DNA of 17,540 nt from an uncultured Adlercreutzia sp. (GCA_902478715.1 CABSMC010000054.1:1-17540); one strand, 5' to 3'. Counted from the stretch's first letter, positions 1 to 7,466 are shown. The notes: generated from the letters alone by a model not told the origin. Numbers and translations are program-made.

Positions 1-25
1 GCTCGGAGATGTGTATAAGAGACAG
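1..25 (+). other. Nextera transposase adapter remnant (artefact)
   Basis: Bases 7-25 read AGATGTGTATAAGAGACAG, the 19-bp Tn5 mosaic end used in Illumina Nextera libraries. The preceding bases GCTCGG match the 3' part of the Nextera read-2 adapter arm. This is recalled adapter sequence, not a database hit. The match covers every base from position 1 to 25, so the left end of the window is most likely untrimmed library sequence rather than genome. Bases just to the right of it should be treated with caution. Confidence 0.93.
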
Positions 26-466
26 GCAGCGGGGTGCGCTCGACGAAGCTTGCGGCGGGGCGCGAGCAGCAAGGCGCGCAGGGCTCGACGAGGCACAAGA
101 AGAGCGCGCCCGGCAACACATGCAGCAGAGCGCGACTGACAAATCAGGATCCTCTGGCGCGCCTCATGAATTCTTTTGGCCAAAAATGCCACGCTAGCTG
201 GCAGCTATCGCCCTTATTTTGCCCACTACCTTGTTTTTTCGAAAAGAGCTCTATAGCAGATTGGAGTTTTCCCTGCTCAGGAGCGCGCGATTAGTACTCC
301 GATTGAGCCCAGCGTGAAGCTGATGCAGCCAGCGGCTCCTTTTTGGCCAGAACCTGCCCTCAAAGCCTCCGCAAAAGCAGTTTCCGCCACTTTTTTGACC
401 AGCATTGGGAACAAAGTCGAGCGGCCGGCCGGGGGCGCGGGTGCGGGCAAGGCGGCGTAGCAGGGG
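26..466. other. No gene seen; lower-GC non-coding stretch downstream of ppsR
   Basis: I see no credible gene here. Two short open frames on the plus strand start near the adapter, have no convincing ribosome binding site and look like no family I know. From about 130 to 420 the DNA is visibly richer in A and T than the coding DNA around it. It holds three copies of a T-run followed by TGGCCA or TGACCA (174-183, 341-349, 391-401); the first is part of the perfect palindrome TTTTGGCCAAAA (174-185). A small hairpin TAGCT-ggc-AGCTA lies at 195-207. No clear rho-independent terminator for ppsR is visible. It may be a decayed or repeat-derived spacer. Confidence 0.5.
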
Positions 467-1378
467 CTAGTCGATGATGTCGGTATTGGAGGGGTGGCTG
501 CGCTCGTAGTAGCGGAGGATCTCCTGGGCGGTTTCCTCCACGGCGCGGCCCTCGGTGTGCACGACGATGCAGCCGAGTCGGCGCATGAGGGCGCGGCTGG
601 CTTCCAGGTCGCGGTAGATGTACTCGGGATCGGCGTAGTTCTTCGCCAGCATGGCGAACTGGCCGCCTCCGGCCTTCCCCGCCGCCTTCTTGATGCGCTT
701 GCGCCGGATGTCCAACAGCACCTCAGGCGTGATCATGAGCCCGAACAGGCGCGTGCGATCGACATCGAAGATCTGCGAGGGCGGCTCGGTGGTGGGGTCA
801 AGCGGCACATTGGCGACGCGCAGCCCCTGCTGGGCCAGATAGATGGAAAGCGGCGTCTTGGAAGAGCGCGAGACCCCCAAAAGCACGATGTCGGCCTTCG
901 TGAGGTCCTCGGGATTCTGGCCGTCGTCGTGAGCGATGGTGAACTCCAAGGCACCGATGCGCTTGAAGTAGTTGTGATCCACCACGCGCAGCATACCGGG
1001 CTTGCCCACCGGCTCCATGCCGCTCATCTCGGAGACGGCGGCGACGGCGGCCGTGAGCACGTCCACGGCCACGATATGGGGATGCTCTGCCAAAAAGCCC
1101 TGCAACGGCTCGCGAATGTCGGCGTTGACCAGCGTGTACATCACGAGCATGCGGTCGTCGCCGAGCACCTCCTCGTGGTGCCGCGCATGTTCCAGCAGGT
1201 ATCCGCGCACCTCCTCGAAGCTCTTCACCTTCGAGAAGATCTCCAAATGCGGATTCGTGACGCCGAACTGGGCCGCGGCGGCGCGCGCCACCACCTGGGC
1301 CGTCTCGCCGATGGAATCGGAGATGATGTGGATGGTGGGCACACGAGCCGCGCGCTCAGCCGGCGTCTTGTTATGCAT
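467..1378 (-). CDS. ppsR: Pyruvate, phosphate dikinase regulatory protein (DUF299 kinase/phosphorylase)
   Basis: A 303-residue protein of the bifunctional regulator family that inactivates pyruvate phosphate dikinase or PEP synthase by ADP-dependent threonine phosphorylation and reactivates it by Pi-dependent dephosphorylation. The N-terminus (IHIISDSIGETAQ, residues 16-28) and the P-loop-like GVSRSSKT (168-175) followed by PLSIYLAQQG are family hallmarks, and the length is normal. The start ATG overlaps the glyS stop by one base (TAATG), which indicates translational coupling at the end of the glyQ-glyS-ppsR unit. The target dikinase gene is not in the window, so I cannot tell from the sequence whether the target is PPDK or PEP synthase; PPDK is the likelier choice for an anaerobic actinobacterium. 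It would act in the cytoplasm on the PEP/pyruvate node. Confidence 0.93.
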   Translation of the reverse strand: MHNKTPAERAARVPTIHIISDSIGETAQVVARAAAAQFGVTNPHLEIFSKVKSFEEVRGYLLEHARHHEEVLGDDRMLVMYTLVNADIREPLQGFLAEHPHIVAVDVLTAAVAAVSEMSGMEPVGKPGMLRVVDHNYFKRIGALEFTIAHDDGQNPEDLTKADIVLLGVSRSSKTPLSIYLAQQGLRVANVPLDPTTEPPSQIFDVDRTRLFGLMITPEVLLDIRRKRIKKAAGKAGGGQFAMLAKNYADPEYIYRDLEASRALMRRLGCIVVHTEGRAVEETAQEILRYYERSHPSNTDIID

Positions 1379-3465
1379 TATTTCTTCGCCATCTGGGAGA
1401 AGTCGGCCACGTGGGCGAAGACGTTGGCGAAGCGGTTCAAGAGCTTCAGGCGGTTCGCGCGAACCTCCGGATCCTCGTCCATGACCATGGTGGTATCGAA
1501 GAACTCGTCCACCGGCGCGCGCAGGGCCGCCAGGGCCACGAGGGCGTCGGCGTAGCGGTCGTCGGCGAGAGCGGCAGCCACGTTGCCCTCGGCGGTGGCC
1601 ACGGCCTCAGCGAGCGCCGTTTCCACCGCGGTGAGCTCGGCCTTCTTGTAGCCGGTGCCCAGACCGATCTCGCGCAGGTTGTTCGCGCGGGCAAAAGCGG
1701 TGGCCAAGTCGTCGAAGACCTGCGGGTTCTCGGTGCGGGCGGCCTCCAGAGCGCGGGCGCGGCGAGCGAGCACGATCGGCTCCTCGATGCCGCAGGCGAG
1801 CACGGCGTCGATGGTGTCGGCCTTCACGCCGGCGTCACGCAGGGCCACCTTCTCGCGGGTGATAAAGAAGTCGATGATCTCGCGGCGCACCTCGGCGTTG
1901 TCGAACTGAAGCCCGGCCTCGCGGTAGATGATGAGCGAGCCGTCGATGGTCTCCACCAGGCTGATCGGCAGGCCCGTCTCCTCCAAGATGGCCAGCACGC
2001 CCAAGGCGGCGCGGCGCAGCGCGAAGGGGTCGGAGGAGCCGGTGGGCGCCTGGCCCACGGCGAACAGGCCGCAGATGGTGTCGATCTTATCGGAGAGCGC
2101 CACCACCTGGCCGATGATGTCGGTGGGGATGGCGTCGCCGGAGAAGCGCGGGCGGTAGTGCTCGGCGATGGCGCGGGCCACGCGAGGCGCCTCGCCGGCG
2201 GCGGTGGCGTAGTAGCTGCCCATGATGCCCTGGACGCTCGTGAACTCGATGACGGCGCTCGTCACCAGGTCGGCCTTGGCCAGGTAGGCCGATCGCGCGA
2301 TGTCGCGCATCTCGGCGGCCTCGATGCCGGCGGCCGACGTGATGCGGGCCGACAGCTTCACCACACGGGCGGTCTTGTCGCGCATGGTGCCGAGCGCCTC
2401 CTGGAAGACCACTTCATCGAGACGATCGACGTAGGCGCTCAAAGGCATCTTCAAGTCCTCGTCGTAGAAGAACTTCGCGTCGTAGAGGCGGGCGGCCACC
2501 ACGCGCTCGTTGCCGTCGACGATGGTGTCCTCGTGGGCCGGGTCGCCGTTGGAGACGATGATGAACTTGTTGGTGAGCTTGCCATCGGCGTCGTACAGCG
2601 GGAAGTAGCGCTGGTGCATGAGCATGGCGTCGACGATGATCTCCTCGGGAACCTTCAGGAACTCCTCGTCGAAGGTGCCCACCATGGGGGTGGGATACTC
2701 GGAGAGGTTGATGACCTCGGTGAGCGTCTTGGCCGGCAGATCGGCGGTGAAGCCGGTGGCCGCCTCGATGGCCGCCACGCCCTTGCGGATGACCGCCTCG
2801 CGGGCCTCTTGGGTGGGCACGACGAAGGCGCCCTCCACCACGGACACGAGGTCGTCGGCCGAGGCCACGGTGTGCGGGCCGGGGGCCAGGAAGCGATGGC
2901 CGCGCGTCTCGCGATCGGCCACGAGCCCCGCGTACTCCACGGGAATCACCGTATCGCCCAGAAGCGCCACCAGCCAGCGCACCGGGCGCGAGAACATCTC
3001 GGTCGTGGTGCCCCAGCGGCAGGACTTCGGCCAGGAGATGCCGTCGATGACGCCGCGCAGCACCTCGGGCAGCAGGGCCGCCACATCCTGGGAGGGAACC
3101 TGGCGCACGGCGTAAACGTACTCGGTGCCGTTCTCGTCGCGACGCTCGAGCGCGTCCACGTCGAGCCCCTTGCCGCGGGCGAAGCCGATGGCGGCCTTGG
3201 TGGGGTTGCCCGCGTCATCGAAGGCGATCTTGGCGGCGGGCCCGCGGAAGACCTCTTCCAAAGCCTCGGTTCGGGCGGCCACGTCGGCCACGATGGCGAT
3301 GAGGCGGCGCGGGCTCGTGTAGATGGCCACCTCCCCGTGGGGGATGCGCACGGCATCCAGAGCCGCGGGCACGAGCTCGGCCAACGACTCGGTGGCGCGC
3401 TTCAAATCGAAGGCGGGGATCTCCTCGGTGCCGATCTCGAAGGCGAGGGTAGCGGTATCGGACAT
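1378..3465 (-). CDS. glyS: Glycine-tRNA ligase beta subunit
   Basis: A 695-residue beta subunit of the heterotetrameric glycyl-tRNA synthetase, close to the usual length. It opens with TLAFEIGTEEIPA (residues 5-17), the characteristic start of GlyS, and has the conserved stretch MLMHQRYFPLYDADGKL in the middle. The beta subunit provides tRNA-binding domains, including the C-terminal anticodon-binding region, while catalysis lies in GlyQ. The ATG at 3465 is preceded by AAGGAGG at a suitable distance, overlapping the end of glyQ, and only 3 bases separate the glyQ stop from this start, so the two are co-translated. The stop overlaps the ppsR start. Confidence 0.97.
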   Translation of the reverse strand: MSDTATLAFEIGTEEIPAFDLKRATESLAELVPAALDAVRIPHGEVAIYTSPRRLIAIVADVAARTEALEEVFRGPAAKIAFDDAGNPTKAAIGFARGKGLDVDALERRDENGTEYVYAVRQVPSQDVAALLPEVLRGVIDGISWPKSCRWGTTTEMFSRPVRWLVALLGDTVIPVEYAGLVADRETRGHRFLAPGPHTVASADDLVSVVEGAFVVPTQEAREAVIRKGVAAIEAATGFTADLPAKTLTEVINLSEYPTPMVGTFDEEFLKVPEEIIVDAMLMHQRYFPLYDADGKLTNKFIIVSNGDPAHEDTIVDGNERVVAARLYDAKFFYDEDLKMPLSAYVDRLDEVVFQEALGTMRDKTARVVKLSARITSAAGIEAAEMRDIARSAYLAKADLVTSAVIEFTSVQGIMGSYYATAAGEAPRVARAIAEHYRPRFSGDAIPTDIIGQVVALSDKIDTICGLFAVGQAPTGSSDPFALRRAALGVLAILEETGLPISLVETIDGSLIIYREAGLQFDNAEVRREIIDFFITREKVALRDAGVKADTIDAVLACGIEEPIVLARRARALEAARTENPQVFDDLATAFARANNLREIGLGTGYKKAELTAVETALAEAVATAEGNVAAALADDRYADALVALAALRAPVDEFFDTTMVMDEDPEVRANRLKLLNRFANVFAHVADFSQMAKK

Positions 3466-3468
3466 CTT

Positions 3469-4608
3469 CTAGGCCTCCTTCTCGGACGGATCGGACGGGG
3501 CGGAAACGGCGTCCTCGGCGATGGTCACGAACTCGAAGGCGCGCTCGGAACGGTCGCCCGCAGCGGCTGCGGCGCCGGGGCATCCGCCCCCGGGCGCAGG
3601 CTCGGGGCACGCCGGCACGACGTTGGACGCTGCCTCGGCAGCCGGCTTCGCCAGCGGGTCGGGCACGTCGGCGAGCAGGGCGTCCAAATCGGAGGTGTCC
3701 ACGTCCATTCCCACGACGTTCTTCATGTAGGACGCGCAGCAAGCCTTGGCCAGGGTGCGCACGCGCAGGATGTAGGCCATGCGCTCGGTGGCCGAGATGA
3801 CGCCGCGGGCATCGAGCAGGTTGAAGGCGTGGCAGCACTTCAGCACCGAGTCGTAGGCCGGCAGCGGCAGGGACGCCTTCAGGGTGCGCAGGCACTCAAC
3901 CTCGCGGTCGGCGAACTCCTGGAAGAGGAAGTCGGTGTCGGCCACCTCGAAGTTGAACTTGGAATACTCGCGCTCGTTCTCCAGGTACACGTCGCCGTAG
4001 GTGAACTCCACGCCGTCGTCGCCGCGGGCCCACACGATGTCGTACATGTTGTCGACGCCCTGGACGAACATGGTGAGGCGCTCAAGCCCGTAGGCGATCT
4101 CCACGGGCACCGGGTTGCACTCGAAGCCGCCCACCTGCTGGAAATAGGTGAACTGGGTCACTTCCATGCCGTCGATCCAGATCTCCCAGCCCAGGCCCCA
4201 GGCGCCCAGCGTCGGGCTCTCCCAGTCGTCTTCCACGAAGCGCACGTCGTGGGCCGCCACATCGATGCCGATGGCCTCAAGACTTCCCAGGTACAGGTCC
4301 TGGATGTTGTCCGGCGAGGGCTTGATGAGCACCTGGAACTGGTAGTAGAACTGCCCGCGGTTGGGGTTCTCGCCGTAGCGGCCGTCGGTGGGACGGCGGC
4401 AGCCCTGCACGTAGCAGGTGCGCCAGGTGTCGGGCCCCAGCGAGCGCAGCGTGGTGGCCGGGGCGTTCGTGCCGGCGCCCACCTCGTTGTCGTAGGGCTG
4501 CAGCACCACGCAACCGGTGCTCGCCCAGTAGCGCTGCAGGTTCATGATGACGTCTTGGAAGGTGGGGGGCGTCGCCTTCCCGACCTTCTCGGCAGTGTCT
4601 GGTGCCAT
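3469..4608 (-). CDS. glyQ: Glycine-tRNA ligase alpha subunit with C-terminal extension
   Basis: Catalytic alpha subunit of class II glycyl-tRNA synthetase, which forms glycyl-adenylate and charges tRNA-Gly together with GlyS. Residues 15-300 match the family: TFQDVIMNLQRYW, QPYDNEVGAGT, the motif RRPTDGRYGENPNR (71-84) and ATERMAYILRVRTLAKA (283-299). Most GlyQ proteins end near residue 300, but this one continues to 379 with an Ala/Pro/Gly-rich, partly cysteine-containing tail (about 301-379) ending FEFVTIAEDAVSAPSDPSEKEA. The frame is open and followed at once by glyS, so the extension looks genuine rather than a frameshift. The ATG at 4608 has AAGGAG a few bases upstream. The gene follows lepB after 18 bases. 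Confidence 0.96.
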   Translation of the reverse strand: MAPDTAEKVGKATPPTFQDVIMNLQRYWASTGCVVLQPYDNEVGAGTNAPATTLRSLGPDTWRTCYVQGCRRPTDGRYGENPNRGQFYYQFQVLIKPSPDNIQDLYLGSLEAIGIDVAAHDVRFVEDDWESPTLGAWGLGWEIWIDGMEVTQFTYFQQVGGFECNPVPVEIAYGLERLTMFVQGVDNMYDIVWARGDDGVEFTYGDVYLENEREYSKFNFEVADTDFLFQEFADREVECLRTLKASLPLPAYDSVLKCCHAFNLLDARGVISATERMAYILRVRTLAKACCASYMKNVVGMDVDTSDLDALLADVPDPLAKPAAEAASNVVPACPEPAPGGGCPGAAAAAGDRSERAFEFVTIAEDAVSAPSDPSEKEA

Positions 4609-4626
4609 GGGTCTCCTTTGCTCGAA

Positions 4627-5241
4627 TTACAGCGGGCCGACGTCGGTCAGCGGCCAGTAGATGAATATCGCCTTGCCCGTGACGCTCGACTCCTTGATGG
4701 CGCCGAAGTAACGGGAATCCTGGGAATTGGTGCGGTTGTCCCCCATGACCCACAGGCCGCCGGCGGGCACCGTGTAGGGGTAGTCGATGGTAAGCCCGTA
4801 GTAGGGCGTCAGCGGGTAGGACGGCTCGCCGCGGGTGTAGGGCTCGTCCTGCAGCACGCCATCTACATAGACGCGGCCGTCGCGCAGATCGACGGTCTGG
4901 CCGCCCACGGCAATGACGCGCTTGATGAGGATGCGGCCGCCCTGCTCCGGATCGGGGTCTTGGAAGGTGACGATGTCGCCGGGCGCCGGGTCGCTGCCGT
5001 AGTAGGTGATCTTCTCGGAGAAGACCATGTCGCCGGGCATGATGGTCTCCTCCATGGAGCCGGAGGGGATTTCGTAGGCTTGGAAGACGAAGGTGCGCAG
5101 CCCCCAGGAGAGCAGCACCACAAGAACCACGAGCACGAGCACGGAGAGCACCGTGCGCAGAAAGCTCGAGGCGCGCGAAGGACGGGGCTGGGGCTGCGGC
5201 TGGTAGCCGTAAGGATCGGTCCCATAGCCGTTGTCGTACAT
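4627..5241 (-). CDS. lepB: Signal peptidase I
   Basis: A 204-residue membrane-anchored serine protease that removes signal peptides from secreted preproteins. A Tyr/Pro/Gln-rich cytoplasmic N-terminus (1-25) is followed by one strongly hydrophobic segment (about 28-50). The catalytic Ser is in IPSGSM (Ser62) and the catalytic Lys in GGRILIKRVIAVGG (Lys107). The C-terminal box GDNRTNSQDSRYFG is also present. Length and single anchor fit the Gram-positive type. It lies 46 bases after trmD and 18 before glyQ. The rpsP-rimM-trmD-lepB order is common in Gram-positive bacteria and supports the call. The start at 5241 is ATG with a weak AAGGGG upstream. Confidence 0.95.
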   Translation of the reverse strand: MYDNGYGTDPYGYQPQPQPRPSRASSFLRTVLSVLVLVVLVVLLSWGLRTFVFQAYEIPSGSMEETIMPGDMVFSEKITYYGSDPAPGDIVTFQDPDPEQGGRILIKRVIAVGGQTVDLRDGRVYVDGVLQDEPYTRGEPSYPLTPYYGLTIDYPYTVPAGGLWVMGDNRTNSQDSRYFGAIKESSVTGKAIFIYWPLTDVGPL

Positions 5242-5287
5242 CTTCGGGATGCCCCTTCCACGTCTGCGCTCACAATTGTCGGAAACG

Positions 5288-6268
5288 CTATGATACCCCT
5301 TCGGCCGCGCCCGTTGACGCTGGTTCCAACAACTTCAAAAATTTCTGGTCAGCGGGGGTAAGGCAGCCCGCGGCCTCGGCGGCGGCGATGAGGTCGGGGC
5401 GGGCGGCGGCCGTGCGGGCGAGGGACTGCTCGCGCCTCCAGCGCGCGATGGCGGCGTGGTTGCCGCTCATGAGCACCTCAGGCACCCTCATACCGCGGAA
5501 TTCGGCAGGGCGCGTGTACTGGGGATATTCCAGAAGGCCGCTGGTGAAGGACTCGTCCACGGGGCCCTCCGCCGCCCCCAGCACGCCGGGCAGCTTGCGC
5601 ACGGCGGCGTCGATGACCACCATGGAGGCGAGCTCGCCGGAGGTGAGCACATAGTCTCCCAGCGAGACGACATGGTCGGCCAGGGCGTAGACGCGCTCGT
5701 CGATGCCCTCGTAGTGGCCGCAGATGAACAGCAGGTGGTCGGCGGCGGCGAGCTTATCGGCGTAGGCGTCGTCGAAGGGGCGGCCCTGGGGGGCTAAGAA
5801 GACGATCTGGGGACGATGTTGTTGCGACTCCCCCTGGGGCGGGGATGCGGGGTACCCTGATTCGCTCAGACAGTCCTCGCTCTGCGAAACAGCCCACTGG
5901 GCTGTTTCGTTCGCTGCGGAACTCGCTCGGTCAGGGCACCCCGCATCCCCGCCGAACTCAACCATGGTTGAGCTGCTCGCAAGTCCCCCTGGGCCGGACT
6001 CTCCCATGGCTGAGGCAAGTTTCGCTTCCACGAACTTTTTCCCCAAAATGGCCTCGACAGCTTCGAAAATGGGCTCGCACTTCATGACGAGGCCGGCGCC
6101 GCCGCCGTAGGGGTCGTCGTCGGTGGTGCGGTGACGGTCGTGGGTCCAATCGCGCAGGTCGTGGGCGCGAAATTCCAAGATGCCCTTCTCCTGGGCGCGC
6201 TTCATCATGGACTCGCCCATGACCGAGTCGTACATATGCGGGAACGTGGAGAGGGTTTCGATGAGCAT
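5288..6268 (-). CDS. trmD: tRNA (guanine37-N1)-methyltransferase with in-frame insertion
   Basis: TrmD, a SPOUT methyltransferase, transfers a methyl group from AdoMet to N1 of G37 in tRNAs with G36 and so prevents frameshifting. Family motifs are intact: MLIETLSTFPHMYDS at the N-terminus, THDRHRTTDDDPYGGGAGLVMK (42-63), FLAPQGRPF, ICGHYEGIDER, the knot segment GDYVLTSGELASMVVID (204-220), the probable catalytic Asp in VDESF (Asp238) and SGNHAAIARWRR. The protein has 326 residues against about 240-255 in the family. The excess is one block, about residues 76-151, between the helix FEAVEAIL and the strand QIVFLAPQGR, where relatives have roughly ten residues. The block is open in frame and is encoded by a nested palindrome. 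The frame is open upstream into rimM, but the ATG at 6268 with AGGGGA before it and the family N-terminus fix the start. Confidence 0.93.
   Translation of the reverse strand: MLIETLSTFPHMYDSVMGESMMKRAQEKGILEFRAHDLRDWTHDRHRTTDDDPYGGGAGLVMKCEPIFEAVEAILGKKFVEAKLASAMGESGPGGLASSSTMVEFGGDAGCPDRASSAANETAQWAVSQSEDCLSESGYPASPPQGESQQHRPQIVFLAPQGRPFDDAYADKLAAADHLLFICGHYEGIDERVYALADHVVSLGDYVLTSGELASMVVIDAAVRKLPGVLGAAEGPVDESFTSGLLEYPQYTRPAEFRGMRVPEVLMSGNHAAIARWRREQSLARTAAARPDLIAAAEAAGCLTPADQKFLKLLEPASTGAAEGVS
5838..5953. repeat. Nested palindromic element inside trmD
   Basis: Outer arms of 23 bases (5838-5860 and 5931-5953) are complementary at 22 positions. Inside them lies a perfect inverted repeat with 12-base arms (5885-5896 and 5898-5909) around one central C. 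The two strips between outer and inner arms (5861-5884, 5910-5930) both begin TTCGCT and contain CTCGCT in the same direction. The element falls within the TrmD segment that has no counterpart in usual TrmD proteins, and it is translated without a stop. This resembles palindromic elements known to insert in frame into genes, such as the Rickettsia palindromic elements. That is a comparison of behaviour, not of sequence. Confidence 0.85.
5957..5972. repeat. Perfect 16-bp palindrome next to the trmD insertion
   Basis: CTCAACCATGGTTGAG reads the same on both strands. It lies three bases beyond the right outer arm of the larger palindrome and is also inside the TrmD insertion. It is probably part of the same mobile or repeated unit rather than an operator, since it is in the middle of a coding sequence. 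Confidence 0.7.
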
Positions 6269-6327
6269 GGGATCCCCTGTCGATGGGTGGCGCGGACGGG
6301 CGGATGGAAGACGACGCGCGGGGCGTC

Positions 6328-6852
6328 CTACAGGTCGAGCAGGCCGGCGGGCAGGGACACATCGATGCGGCGGCCGTCCTCGTCCACTTCGACGATGAAC
6401 TCGTCCACCAGCGGGATGAGCGCCTCTCCCCTCTCGGCGCGGCGCACCGTGAGCAAAGGCTGGGTCGCGCGCTCGGCGACTTCCACGACCTCGCCCACGT
6501 ATCCCGCGCGCTCGTCGTGCACCGACCAGCCCTCCCAGGCGGGCAGCGCCTCGGCCTCTTCCAGCACCGAGGCGTCGATGTCCTCCTCGCGGGCCAGAAG
6601 CTCGCAACCGGCCAGACGCTCGGCGGCGCTCAGATCGGACACCTCGTCGAAGAAGACGAGCGCCTCGTTCTCGGCCCGCTCCGTCGCCTCACTCACGGTG
6701 AGCGTGCGGGGCGCGTCCAGCTGAGGCGGCACGACGGCCAGCTTCAGGCCCGGATACAGCACAAAGGGAAGGCCCGACGCACCTCGTGCGACGAGCCCTC
6801 CGTTCAAATTCTTCGGTTTCGCCAGATAGGCGATGGACATCCAGCCGCGCAT
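6328..6852 (-). CDS. rimM: Ribosome maturation factor RimM
   Basis: A 174-residue protein that binds ribosomal protein S19 and helps 30S head assembly and 16S rRNA processing. The N-terminal barrel begins IAYLAKPKNLNGGLVARG. The PRC-barrel half holds the boundary motif LAGCELLAREEDI and ends EALIPLVDEFIVEVDEDGRRIDVSLPAGLLDL, which closely matches the family C-terminus. The start at 6852 directly follows the khpA stop (TAAATG), with no strong ribosome binding site, so coupled translation is likely. An alternative start at 6840 (MSIAYLAK) is possible. Its place between khpA and trmD is the classical order. Confidence 0.93.
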   Translation of the reverse strand: MRGWMSIAYLAKPKNLNGGLVARGASGLPFVLYPGLKLAVVPPQLDAPRTLTVSEATERAENEALVFFDEVSDLSAAERLAGCELLAREEDIDASVLEEAEALPAWEGWSVHDERAGYVGEVVEVAERATQPLLTVRRAERGEALIPLVDEFIVEVDEDGRRIDVSLPAGLLDL

Positions 6853-7107
6853 TTAGTCGATGAGCTCCACATCGACCAGCTTGCCCGACTTCGACGCGGC
6901 GGCGCGGGCCAGGGTACGGATGGACTTGATGACCCGGCCCTGACGGCCGATGACCTTGCCGGCATCGTCGGCGGCCACGCGGATCTCCACCATGATGTTG
7001 CCGTCCTCGGTCTCGGCGGCCGCGATGTCCAGGGCATCGGGCTCGTCGATGAGCGGACGAACGATGGCGTCGGTAAGGCCGGCGAGGTCTTCCGTAAGAT
7101 CGGCCAT
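6853..7107 (-). CDS. khpA: KH-domain RNA-binding protein KhpA
   Basis: An 84-residue single KH-domain protein (YlqC type) that binds RNA and, in relatives, partners KhpB in post-transcriptional control of cell growth. The signature GKVIGRQGRVIKSIRTLARAAA (residues 50-71) contains the GxxG loop (GRQG), and the whole length fits the family. It begins 5 bases after rpsP and abuts rimM. The open frame reaches further upstream through rpsP, but ATG 7107 gives the normal family N-terminus (MADLTEDLAGLTDAIVRPLID). Confidence 0.92.
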   Translation of the reverse strand: MADLTEDLAGLTDAIVRPLIDEPDALDIAAAETEDGNIMVEIRVAADDAGKVIGRQGRVIKSIRTLARAAASKSGKLVDVELID

Positions 7108-7112
7108 GGTGC

Positions 7113-7358
7113 TTAAGCGTTCTCGCGGGCGACGGCCAGAAGCTTCGCGACGCGATCGGTGGGCTGGGCGCCGTCGGCGATCCAGCGGTCGACCTTCTCC
7201 ATGTCGAACTGGATCAGATGCGGATGGGTGCAGGGGTTGTAGCGGCCCACTTCCTCGATGAAGCGGCCATCGCGCGGAGAGCGCGAATCGGCGACGACGA
7301 TGCGGTAGTACGGGCGCTTCTTGGCGCCGTGGCGAGCGAGGCGAATCTTGACTGCCAT
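7113..7358 (-). CDS. rpsP: 30S ribosomal protein S16
   Basis: An 81-residue S16 protein, an early-binding component of the small ribosomal subunit. The N-terminus VKIRLARHGAKKRPYYRIVVADSR, followed by SPRDGRFIEEVGRYNP, is diagnostic. AAGGAG precedes the ATG by nine bases. It is the first gene of the rpsP-khpA-rimM-trmD-lepB run and has a 123-base upstream gap with a plausible promoter, so it probably starts a transcription unit separate from the ABC importer. Confidence 0.97.
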   Translation of the reverse strand: MAVKIRLARHGAKKRPYYRIVVADSRSPRDGRFIEEVGRYNPCTHPHLIQFDMEKVDRWIADGAQPTDRVAKLLAVARENA

Positions 7359-7399
7359 GAAATGGAACTCCTTCTTGTACTTTCATTCTCTATACGCAA

Positions 7400-7417
7400 G
7401 CACTGCTCGCACAGTGC
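7400..7417 (-). other. Small hairpin in the rpsP leader
   Basis: GCACTG and CAGTGC form a six-base stem around a six-base loop, about 40 bases upstream of the rpsP start and inside the transcript if the promoter at 7438-7466 is used. There is no T-run behind it, so it is not a terminator. It could be a leader structure or chance. Confidence 0.3.
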
Positions 7418-7437
7418 GGCGAAAACAGCAATTGCTT

Positions 7438-7466
7438 ATATTACGGCTTGAGCGCGGGAAAGGCAA
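7438..7466 (-). promoter_or_regulatory. Candidate sigma-70-type promoter for the rpsP operon
   Basis: Read on the minus strand, TTGCCT (7461-7466, four of six consensus bases) and TAATAT (7438-7443, four of six) are separated by exactly 17 bases. The site lies between the importer ATPase stop (7484) and the rpsP start (7358), and the position fits. No transcription data back it. Confidence 0.42.

Noticed and set aside
34..294. A short plus-strand frame with a Cys-rich end next to the adapter
   Set aside because: No ribosome binding site, no recognisable family, and its start lies beside artificial adapter sequence.
46..430. A group of restriction-type palindromes (AAGCTT, GGATCC, GGCGCGCC, GAATTC, GGCCGGCC) suggesting vector sequence
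   Set aside because: About seven six-base palindromes are expected by chance in 440 bases and GC-rich eight-base sites are common at this composition. They are spread out rather than arranged as a polylinker.
1411..5361. A plus-strand open frame of 1316 codons opposite ppsR, glyS, glyQ and lepB
   Set aside because: It is antisense to four clear genes. Long stop-free antisense frames are expected in GC-rich coding DNA, and its His/Gly/Val/Leu-rich product resembles no family I recognise.
6269..6607. An N-terminal extension of TrmD into rimM
   Set aside because: It is an out-of-frame shadow of rimM. The family N-terminus MLIETLSTFP begins at 6268 with a ribosome binding site in front.
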